From NCBI GenBank assembly GCA_050014415.1, contig JBEKDJ010000150.1:1-11126 (forward strand): a stretch of 11,126 nt of DNA. The letters run 5' to 3'. Below are positions 5,689 through 11,126 of this stretch, in pieces. Made by a program: the position numbers and the translations under genes. Each line of letters opens with the position of its first letter. The stretch's first letter is position 1. Below the pieces are notes generated by a model, which worked only from the letters and a program-made list of their open reading frames with translations, made no database searches and was not told the DNA's origin. The stretch comes from JBEKDJ01 sp050014415. Lineage in GTDB: Bacteria > Desulfobacterota > BSN033 > UBA1163.

Positions 5689-6954
5689 ATGATCCGATTA
5701 AACTTTTTGCTTCTCGGGTTTCTTGTCGTTTTTCTGTTGCGGTCCGGAACTCAACTATTACTCAGCCGGCTTAATATCGTCTATCTCCGGCGACACGGAA
5801 CTACGGTTCCGGAACTCTTTCGGGACGTGGTGGACGGAGAGAAGCTCAGGAAGGTCTCTGCCTACAATGTGGATTCTGAGCATTTCCACATGGGTGCAAC
5901 GTTGGCCGACCAAGGGCTTTTTCTGGTCATTCTCCTGTCAGGCTTTTTGCCGTGGCTTGTGAAGATCATCAGCCAATGGAATGACAGGCAGATTATCGGA
6001 GGTCTGGCCTTCTTTGCTATCTTTTCGATAGCTACCAGCTTGCTTCGTATTCCTTTTAGCCTTTATGACACCTTTGTCATCGAAGAACGTTACGGGTTTA
6101 ACACAATGACCGTAAGGACATGGATTTCGGACCTGTTTAAAGGCGTGGCCATTTCAGCTATTCTTGGGGGTCTGATCCTTTGGCTCCTTTTGACCTTAGT
6201 GGTTCGTGCTGGAGGTGCTTGGTGGGTGTGGGCATGGATGGTAGCCGGTGGGTTCGAGATATTGATCTTGTGGCTATTTCCAGTGGTCATCGCTCCTTTG
6301 TTCAACAAATTTGAACCGATTGAGAACGAAGTCTTGGAACATCGTATCAAGGCTTTGATGGAAAGCATAGGGCTGAGGGTCCAAGGGGTATTTAAGATGG
6401 ATGCCAGTAAACGCAGCAAGCACACCAACGCCTACTTTACAGGCATCGGGAGAAGTAAACGCATCGTCCTTTTTGATACCCTATTGGCATCTCATACAGA
6501 AGAGGAGGTTCTTGCCGTCCTCGCTCATGAGATAGGACACTGGAAAAGAAAACACGTGATCAAGGAGATCATTCTATTGGAGATATTGTCATTCGTCGCT
6601 TTTTACGTCACTTCCAGATGCTTAGGCTTGCCTTTGCTTTACCAGACATTCGGCTTTCAAAAGCCCATCGTTTATGTTGGACTATTTCTAGCAGGGGTAC
6701 TCATCGGCCCTGTAGGGTATTTCGCTCATCCATTGGAATCAGCGATTTCCAGAAAGTTCGAAAGGGAGGCTGATGATTTTGCAATAAACTTGATAAAAAC
6801 GGCGGAGCCGATGCGGAGCACTCTCAAGCGATTGGCTGTTGATAACCTGGCGAATTTAATCCCTCATCCGCTATATGCGTGGTTTTACTATTCTCATCCA
6901 CCGTTGGTCGAGCGAATTTCAAGACTCAAGATGAATCATCTTCGTCCACTTTGA
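5689..6954 (+). CDS. membrane M48 zinc metallopeptidase, Ste24/CAAX-protease type
   Basis: A 421-residue integral-membrane endopeptidase. Relatives cleave prenylated CAAX proteins in eukaryotes; bacterial members are thought to act in membrane-protein quality control. Hydrophobic segments lie at about 3-18, 76-94, 102-120, 152-172, 178-202, 292-312 and 328-346. The zinc site is HEIGH (280-284) with the downstream ligand E358 in KFEREAD. Other family blocks are EERYGFNTMT (132-141), NAYFTGIGRSKRIVLFDTLL (247-266) and SHPPLVERI (402-410). It is full length, with all catalytic residues present. The ATG at 5689 is the only plausible start: an in-frame TAG lies at 5647-5649 and the N-terminal helix begins directly after the Met. 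No Shine-Dalgarno sequence is visible in the preceding 30 bases. It stands alone between two noncoding spacers. The natural substrate is not predictable. Confidence 0.92.
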   Translation: MIRLNFLLLGFLVVFLLRSGTQLLLSRLNIVYLRRHGTTVPELFRDVVDGEKLRKVSAYNVDSEHFHMGATLADQGLFLVILLSGFLPWLVKIISQWNDRQIIGGLAFFAIFSIATSLLRIPFSLYDTFVIEERYGFNTMTVRTWISDLFKGVAISAILGGLILWLLLTLVVRAGGAWWVWAWMVAGGFEILILWLFPVVIAPLFNKFEPIENEVLEHRIKALMESIGLRVQGVFKMDASKRSKHTNAYFTGIGRSKRIVLFDTLLASHTEEEVLAVLAHEIGHWKRKHVIKEIILLEILSFVAFYVTSRCLGLPLLYQTFGFQKPIVYVGLFLAGVLIGPVGYFAHPLESAISRKFEREADDFAINLIKTAEPMRSTLKRLAVDNLANLIPHPLYAWFYYSHPPLVERISRLKMNHLRPL

Positions 6955-7052
6955 CATAAGAATGGGCTCAAGGGATTTGTTGAACACCTAAAGGGTTTGT
7001 CTTGTGAGAGGCGGTTTGCTCTAGAACATTGAATGGCTTTTGAATAGACAAG

Positions 7053-7058
7053 AGGAGG
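7053..7058 (+). promoter_or_regulatory. ribosome binding site that sets the 7064 start
   Basis: A perfect AGGAGG lies 5 bases before the ATG at 7064. The longer in-frame reading from TTG at 7040 would bury this site inside the coding region and has no site of its own, so the shorter protein is preferred. Confidence 0.8.
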
Positions 7059-7063
7059 TCTGT

Positions 7064-7666
7064 ATGAGGGGAATCAATCGGTCAATTTCTTATTTTAATC
7101 AACCCGGAGTGGAGAATACGGATGATGTTCTAGAGATCGTTGATGAAAGGTTGAGGGATGGGGATATTAAAAATGTTGTTGTGGCAAGTTCTCGCGGAGG
7201 AACAGGTCTTAAGTTTGCAAGGAAGATGGCCCAAAAGACAAATTTGGCCATCGTCAGCTCCCATGTTGGTTTTTCTTCACCCGGTGTCTGGAACTTTGAT
7301 CCCAATGCGCAGAAGGAACTGGAGTCCATGGGCTGCAAGGTGGTGAAACAGAGCCATATTCTATCCGGTTTGGAACGCTCCTTGAGCAATAAGTTCTCCG
7401 GAGCTTCTCATACGGAGGTTCTCGCAGAATCCCTCAGGTGCCTGTTTGGTGTTGGGATGAAGGTGGCCATCGAATGTGCGATCATGGCGGCTGATAGCGG
7501 TGCCATACCTATTGAAAAAACGATTGCTGTGGGAGGGACCTCGACTGAAAAAGGGCAGGGGGCAGATTGTGCAATTGTGGTATGGCCTTCCCACAGCAAT
7601 AATTTCTTTGATTTTCGGGTCCTTGAGATTCTTGCTAAACCGCTCGGGCGAGATACGAAAAAATGA
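7064..7666 (+). CDS. pyruvate kinase C-terminal-domain-like protein (COG1751 type)
   Basis: A 200-residue cytoplasmic protein resembling the allosteric C-terminal domain of pyruvate kinase (PK_C fold) as a stand-alone unit without a catalytic barrel. This is the group once listed as uncharacterised COG1751, common in archaea and anaerobic bacteria. Visible blocks: VVVASSRGGTGLKFARKM (38-55), which suggests a phosphate- or nucleotide-binding loop, SSHVGFSSPGVW (65-76), and a C-terminal VGGTSTEKGQGADCAIV (156-172) ending in FDFRVLEILAKP. Biochemical function is unknown. Binding of a phosphorylated effector is a reasonable inference from the fold. The 79-base gap to the next gene on the same strand, with no terminator between, suggests co-transcription with the CMD-family gene. 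Confidence 0.75.
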   Translation: MRGINRSISYFNQPGVENTDDVLEIVDERLRDGDIKNVVVASSRGGTGLKFARKMAQKTNLAIVSSHVGFSSPGVWNFDPNAQKELESMGCKVVKQSHILSGLERSLSNKFSGASHTEVLAESLRCLFGVGMKVAIECAIMAADSGAIPIEKTIAVGGTSTEKGQGADCAIVVWPSHSNNFFDFRVLEILAKPLGRDTKK

Positions 7667-7745
7667 AGGCTTAGGTTGAGTGTCAAGGTTGGGAAAGAAC
7701 TTGAATCTCAATTTCAGCTTGGCTATCTAGACAGGAGGTAATCAA

Positions 7746-8045
7746 ATGGCTGAACACCCTTTGAAAATTCTTGAGAGAGTCGATCCGGAACTTCTGAAGC
7801 TCGTTGAGAAAACGAACGCACTTGCCCTTGACGACGGGGCCTTACCCAGGAAGTTCAAGCTTCTCATTGCCATGGCCCTAGATGCATCGCATGGAACGGT
7901 TGAGGGTGTCAAAGCGTTGGCTCAACAGGCTATCCAAGCAGGTGCTAAAAAGGAAGAAATTATGGAGGCGCTCAGGGTGGCTCAATACATCAGCGGGGTG
8001 GGATGCGTCTACACAGCCGCCCGGGCCTTTCAGGGAATATTTTGA
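7746..8045 (+). CDS. carboxymuconolactone decarboxylase / AhpD-fold protein lacking CxxC
   Basis: A 99-residue, mostly helical protein of the CMD family. The core matches the family pattern: PRKFKLLIAMALDASHGTVEG (34-54), then AIQAGAKKEEIMEALRVAQYISG (62-84). AhpD-type members act as alkylhydroperoxidases through a CxxC pair plus a nearby His; decarboxylase members act on lactones. Here the CxxC position reads DASHGT. The only cysteine is C87, near the C-terminus, and H49 is retained. Classic disulfide-based peroxidase chemistry is therefore unlikely. AGGAGG (7733-7738) precedes the ATG by 7 bases. The likely partner is the COG1751-type gene upstream. Function is unassigned beyond the fold. 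Confidence 0.8.
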   Translation: MAEHPLKILERVDPELLKLVEKTNALALDDGALPRKFKLLIAMALDASHGTVEGVKALAQQAIQAGAKKEEIMEALRVAQYISGVGCVYTAARAFQGIF

Positions 8046-8070
8046 CTGAGAACCTTCCGACAGATCACTT

Positions 8071-8091
8071 CCGTCCTTTGTGAGAGGACGG
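8071..8091. other. hairpin between convergent genes
   Basis: CCGTCCT (8071-8077) pairs perfectly with AGGACGG (8085-8091) around a 7-base loop, 26 bases after the CMD-family stop. No T-run follows on either strand, so it is not a classical intrinsic terminator. It could still protect the 3' end of the message or be part of a repeat. Confidence 0.4.
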
Positions 8092-8202
8092 GCGTGGGGG
8101 ATTTAGGGCGTCAACCTTAGTCAAAGCTCGCTTCTTCGTCCGACGCCACAGGTCTGGTATTGAACAGCAGCCTCCCCCTTTCCAAAGTGAGAAAAGTCGG
8201 CC

Positions 8203-8223
8203 CCTCCCTTTGCTAAAGGGAGG
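8203..8223. repeat. perfect 9-bp palindromic repeat element
   Basis: CCTCCCTTT (8203-8211) pairs with AAAGGGAGG (8215-8223) across a 3-base loop. The surrounding purine/pyrimidine-rich sequence resembles the small 'CCTCCCTTT...AAAGGGAGG' interspersed repeats seen in deltaproteobacterial spacers, recognised from memory. It sits between the convergent CMD-family and DUF2007 genes, where it might also act as a bidirectional stop. Nothing else is seen in the spacer. Confidence 0.5.
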
Positions 8224-8304
8224 TCGGGAAGGATTTAAACCTGCGTCGAGTTTCGTGCGTCAAATTCAGAATTTGATCTACTTTTCCCCCTTGCATCTCT
8301 GCGA

Positions 8305-8664
8305 TCACTCGTCATTTGATTTCTTATTCTCCCCAGTGATGGTATATGAAATTTTCAGATCCTTTAGGATCTCTCTCGCCTCTTGGGCCTGATCTCTCCG
8401 AACCATCAGCCTCGCGGGTTGAGCCAGCGGCTGGGCATAGTTGAAGAATTCGCCGAGGAAGTAATAGACAATGTCTTCATTGTCCAAAAGTGACTTGATG
8501 GTTGCTATGTCCCCCGCGTTGAAGGTGAAAAGAATCTCTTCAAACTCAACATACTCCGGCGATTCGGCAGGCTCTGGTGGCAACACTGAAACAAGCGGAA
8601 CTCCACAATCTGCACACACAGTAACGCCTTCCACATACTCTGTTCGGCATTTAGCACAAAACAT
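8305..8664 (-). CDS. zinc-ribbon protein with DUF2007 domain
   Basis: A 119-residue soluble protein. The N-terminus is a zinc ribbon with two CxxC knuckles, C3/C6 and C17/C20. A Pro/Glu-rich linker (28-42) follows, then a DUF2007 (putative signal-transducing) domain at about 43-107 with the pattern FEEILFTFNAGDIATIKSLL, Y(Y)FLGE, RLMVRRDQAQEAREIL. DUF2007 proteins are widespread, small and poorly characterised; some are annotated as PII-like by fold only. On the transcript, GGAAGG (complement of 8672-8677) lies 7 bases before this ATG. A second, out-of-frame ATG precedes it by one codon-length. The gene begins just after the attC-like hairpin, so it could be read together with the upstream AT-rich gene. 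Confidence 0.8.
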   Translation of the reverse strand: MFCAKCRTEYVEGVTVCADCGVPLVSVLPPEPAESPEYVEFEEILFTFNAGDIATIKSLLDNEDIVYYFLGEFFNYAQPLAQPARLMVRRDQAQEAREILKDLKISYTITGENKKSNDE

Positions 8665-8679
8665 TCATTTTCCTTCCGG

Positions 8680-8768
8680 GCGCAACAATGGCTGACGTGG
8701 ACGGCATAAAAGAAGCTAGACTAAGTTCGAATTTAAGTCTTCATGCCCATGTTAGCCACCTGTTGCAG
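8680..8768 (-). repeat. attC-like imperfect stem-loop
   Basis: Read on the bottom strand, GCAACA (8766-8761) pairs with TGTTGC (8687-8682). After a small asymmetric bulge, TGGCTAAC (8758-8751) pairs with GTCAGCCA (8696-8689) with one G-U pair. After an internal loop, GGCAT (8747-8743) pairs with ATGCC (8707-8703). The end loop is 35 nt. The layout matches integron attC recombination sites: outer R boxes ending in AAC and starting with GTT, inner L boxes, an extrahelical base and a variable terminal loop. It lies 41 bases after the stop of the AT-rich gene, as in a gene cassette. Against it: the outer boxes read CTGCAAC and GTTGCGC, not the full RYYYAAC/GTTRRRY consensus, and no integrase is in the window. 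Confidence 0.4.
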
Positions 8769-8809
8769 GCATATTACATAATACCGCTCTATTTCCAATT
8801 TCTCAATAA

Positions 8810-9862
8810 TCACTCATAAACCCCTGCTTCAACATAATGTAAGTAACCATCCTTGATTCCATAGAACCAAATCATATCATCATTCCATCGCGGGTTGAAT
8901 GCTGAGTATGAACAACAGTCATAGTGCTTAACTTCTTCATACTTAAGTGGTAGAGTAATATTTGAGTTTTTTATCCGCGTATATCCCGATTTGTCTTTAA
9001 AGAAATAAAAAGGCTTGCCCTTGATATAGATGTAGTTAAATATCTCTTCCCCCCCATACCTTTCATTAAGATTCACTCCATCAACTACAACTGTTCCATG
9101 ATAGTCCCTTACCTTTTTGCCTTCTGTTTCTGCCTTCATAAATTCAAGAACCCAATGGCCATTCTGAACATAGAACCGTTGTATCGCATAGTCAAAAGGG
9201 TAATCTACAAATTCAAATTTATATATGACTTTGTCGCCTGAATAAATATTTACCGTCTCTTTATCCACATCTTGTGAATCGTATTCAAACTTCTTTTGCC
9301 TTGATGAATTTTCGACTTGGCTTAATTTCAATATTTTCTCCCCCCAAAAAAGAGGACCATGTCCATGATATAATGGGATATCCGTTATTTTACCGTCTAA
9401 AAATAATATGCCTACCTCTGTTCTTTCAGGTTTGTTATGGTTAGCAATGAATATGAATCTCGTCTTTGATACATTAAAACTAAATCCACGGATATCTTGA
9501 AGGTTAGAAAACAAAAGTTTTGTTCCTTTATAAAAATCAGAATTTAGCTGGTCCTTCTTTGCGAATCTGTACCCTAAAGCCTTTAGTTGCTTATTTATCT
9601 CGTCAAGCAAATCTCCACAGCTTCTAGACCTCCACTTTTCTCGTTTCGTAAGTATACCTTCTGGGACACATCTAAGATCAAAGCATTCTGCTTTCTTAAG
9701 AAGCTCATCTACATTTTTAGCGATTCTATACTCTTCAATCGTCAGATTATGAGTAATTGTGATCGTTGGGGTAATAACCTCTACACAAGAACCGGTGTGA
9801 ATTGAAAAGAGAAGACTGAACATGGTGGAAATAAAACATGAAAGGATTTTATTTCTATCCAT
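8810..9862 (-). CDS. secreted protein of unknown function, AT-rich gene
   Basis: A 350-residue protein I do not recognise. Residues 1-28 form a probable signal peptide: MDRNK, then a hydrophobic ILSCFISTMFSLLFSI, with likely cleavage near TGSC-VEV. The TGSC stretch is only a poor lipobox. A short helical part (40-100) with several cysteines is followed by many short beta-type segments with recurring 'xxG+P/I-Y-F' phrases, such as YVQNGHWVLEF, YIYIKGKPFYFF and DGYLHYVEAGVYE. These suggest a beta-propeller or stacked-sheet domain. CC (316-317) stands in a conserved-looking HYDCCSYSAFNP stretch. The gene is visibly AT-rich compared with its neighbours, a sign of transfer. AGGAGG (complement of 9874-9879) lies 11 bases before this ATG. 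A closer out-of-frame ATG (complement of 9868-9870) opens only a 29-codon frame. Periplasmic or surface location is inferred. Confidence 0.7.
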   Translation of the reverse strand: MDRNKILSCFISTMFSLLFSIHTGSCVEVITPTITITHNLTIEEYRIAKNVDELLKKAECFDLRCVPEGILTKREKWRSRSCGDLLDEINKQLKALGYRFAKKDQLNSDFYKGTKLLFSNLQDIRGFSFNVSKTRFIFIANHNKPERTEVGILFLDGKITDIPLYHGHGPLFWGEKILKLSQVENSSRQKKFEYDSQDVDKETVNIYSGDKVIYKFEFVDYPFDYAIQRFYVQNGHWVLEFMKAETEGKKVRDYHGTVVVDGVNLNERYGGEEIFNYIYIKGKPFYFFKDKSGYTRIKNSNITLPLKYEEVKHYDCCSYSAFNPRWNDDMIWFYGIKDGYLHYVEAGVYE

Positions 9863-9940
9863 TTCTTCATTTTCCTCCTGTCTGCAGTAACGCCTAAAAG
9901 GCTGGCGGGCTCCCCACTATTCTCCTTGAAGCACCATCCC

Positions 9941-10216
9941 CTATTGATTACTCCCTCCCCACCGGATGATCGAACCCTGGGAAGCGGCTGGAATGCTGAG
10001 GATTCTTAGGATTTTCGATGTTTAGGTGACGACTTCCCTTGTATAGAGCCCATTCAAATCGATGACGTTCTGTATTGGCTTAAGGCCGATCAAAAGGAAG
10101 AAGCCGCCCATCAGGACAAGGTAGGTAATGGCAAAACGCCCGATGCCGATGTTAGCTACCGTCTTCCGTTTCGTGCCGGGGTTAACCTTTATTCTCTTCT
10201 TCTTCTCGGATGCCAC
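9941..10216 (-). pseudogene. exosortase/archaeosortase remnant (XrtH-like N-terminus)
   Basis: The open part begins at a GTG (complement of 10214-10216), 19 bases after the glyS stop, and encodes 64 residues. A basic N-terminus is followed by the membrane helix FAITYLVLMGGFFLLIGL, then KPIQNVIDLNGLYTREVVT and TAA (10022-10024). Continuing in the same frame past the stop gives ILRILSIPAASQGSIIR and a TAG at 9941-9943. This is the pattern exosortases show just before their GCNG catalytic-cysteine block. That block and the following catalytic Arg and His are absent. Intact exosortases anchor and cleave PEP-CTERM-like surface proteins at the inner membrane; this one cannot. The family call comes from remembered pattern, not a search. 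A real 64-residue membrane protein is the alternative. Confidence 0.55.
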
Positions 10217-10235
10217 TCTTCACCCGAAGATTTGG

Positions 10236-11126
10236 TTATGCGAGTTTTGAAAAGTCTGCAACCTTCAAGAAGAGCTGACCAATTTCATCAAGGAGGGCAA
10301 GGCGGTTGTTACGAACCGCCTCATCTTCAACCATTACCATGACCCCATTGAAGAAGTCATCAATGGGGCCTCTCATTTTGGTCATCTCATCGATTGAACC
10401 ATCGTAGAATCCATCTCTCAAAAGAGGCTTAACTGCGGCCTCCACTTCCTGAAATGACTTGTAGAGGTTGTGCTCAGCAGGTTCAGAGAACAGAGAAGGA
10501 TCAATACCTTTCTTTTGCGTGGCTCCTACTTCGGGATGGGGTTCGATCGTTATCAATCTGAATTTCCTGCCCGAAGCAGTAGGGGACATTTTTTTCTCAG
10601 ATGGGACTGCTTTTAGGATATTCATGGCCCGTTTAAAGGCAATTACGATTGACTTAATATCTTCCAAATTCCTCGCCCGATTGAGGGCATCGATACGCCT
10701 ACGGACATCCAGCAGATCATCAAAAGAAACAGAAAACACGGCTTCGAGAACGTCCAAGGGATATCCTCTATCAAGAAAAAGGTTTTGATATCGAGCCCGA
10801 AAGAAATCTAAAACCTCCTTCTTCACCTCTACAAAAGAACGTTCCATTTTCTGCTTCAATAGGTTTCCGCTCTCTTCAATCAATTGCCTTAATGAAAGTG
10901 AATATTTCTTTTCCAAGATGATCCTGATGATCCCCAGCGCATGACGTCTCAAGCCAAAAGGATCGGCTGTTCCAGTGGGTACGAGGCCAACCCCGAAGCA
11001 TCCCACGATGGTATCTAATCGATCAGCCATGCTGACGATATCCCCAACAGGGCTGGAAGGCAACCGGTCTCCTGCAAAACCAGGGAGATAGTGCTCATAA
11101 ATCGCCTCAGCGACTTCTGTCTTCTC
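10236..11126 (-). CDS. glyS: glycyl-tRNA synthetase beta subunit, C-terminal part
   Basis: Tetrameric (alpha2beta2) bacterial glycyl-tRNA synthetase charges tRNA-Gly. The beta subunit recognises the tRNA. The 5' end lies outside the window: the frame is open to the edge, giving 296 residues of a normally about 690-residue protein, with the natural stop at 10236-10238. The first visible residues, EVAEAIYEHYLPGFAGDRLP, and SSPVGDIVSMADRLDTIVGCFGVGL then PTGTADPFGLRRHALGIIRI are hallmark blocks of the HD-like core. The rest is the helical anticodon-binding-like domain ending in GPIDDFFNGVMVMVEDEAVRNNRLALLDEI, also typical. The visible part is intact. The upstream neighbour in such genomes is usually glyQ (alpha subunit), beyond this window. 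The exosortase remnant follows immediately. Confidence 0.95.
   Translation of the reverse strand, partial: EKTEVAEAIYEHYLPGFAGDRLPSSPVGDIVSMADRLDTIVGCFGVGLVPTGTADPFGLRRHALGIIRIILEKKYSLSLRQLIEESGNLLKQKMERSFVEVKKEVLDFFRARYQNLFLDRGYPLDVLEAVFSVSFDDLLDVRRRIDALNRARNLEDIKSIVIAFKRAMNILKAVPSEKKMSPTASGRKFRLITIEPHPEVGATQKKGIDPSLFSEPAEHNLYKSFQEVEAAVKPLLRDGFYDGSIDEMTKMRGPIDDFFNGVMVMVEDEAVRNNRLALLDEIGQLFLKVADFSKLA

Noticed and set aside
8210..8392. 60-codon top-strand frame in the spacer and over the DUF2007 gene
   Set aside because: It crosses a palindromic repeat and the antisense of a supported gene, has no ribosome binding site and shows no family resemblance.
9784..9870. 29-codon frame starting at the ATG closest to the AGGAGG before the AT-rich gene
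   Set aside because: The spacing to the ribosome binding site is only 3 bases and the peptide resembles nothing. The longer overlapping frame has a convincing signal peptide.
9880..9960. Second attC-like site at the upstream junction of the AT-rich gene (TTAGGCGTTACTG on the bottom strand)
   Set aside because: The string resembles an attC end, but no complementary partner arm was found upstream, so only the downstream site is proposed.

Overview
The window looks like chromosomal DNA of a Gram-negative anaerobe, most likely a Desulfobacterota (deltaproteobacterial) lineage. This is inferred from the gene mix: two-subunit glycyl-tRNA synthetase, an exosortase relic, a Ste24-type M48 peptidase, a zinc-ribbon/DUF2007 protein and a COG1751-type protein. 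Short palindromic intergenic repeats of the kind common in such genomes also occur. No taxonomic marker is present, so this is a lean and not an identification. No rRNA, tRNA, CRISPR array, transposase or integrase was found.

Left part (1-4825, + strand): about 340 bases with no gene are followed by a near-consensus sigma70 promoter (315-343). A perfect dyad overlaps its -10 box. The roughly 330-nt leader contains a strong terminator-like hairpin (421-480). Then come argG, argH and a GlcD/D-lactate-dehydrogenase-type FAD oxidoreductase, tightly packed and apparently one operon. ArgG and ArgH together convert citrulline plus aspartate to arginine plus fumarate, but both copies differ from the textbook sequences at several conserved positions. 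The role of the FAD enzyme in this unit is unclear.

Middle part (4826-8304, + strand): an XRE-type DNA-binding protein with a histone-like basic tail, a full-length integral-membrane Ste24/CAAX-type M48 metallopeptidase, then a probable two-gene unit. That unit has a pyruvate-kinase-C-terminal-domain-like protein (COG1751 type) and a small carboxymuconolactone-decarboxylase/AhpD-fold protein that lacks the CxxC redox pair. The spacers hold degenerate palindromic repeats.

Right part (8305-11126, - strand): reading leftward from the window edge there is the C-terminal part of glyS and then, 19 bases later, an exosortase remnant. The remnant has an in-frame stop and is cut off before the catalytic cysteine. 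Next is a visibly AT-rich gene for a secreted protein of unknown function. After its stop lies an 85-nt imperfect inverted repeat that resembles an integron attC site, and then a zinc-ribbon/DUF2007 gene. The exosortase break, the base-composition shift and the attC-like element suggest that the AT-rich gene arrived as a mobile cassette and that this locus has been remodelled.
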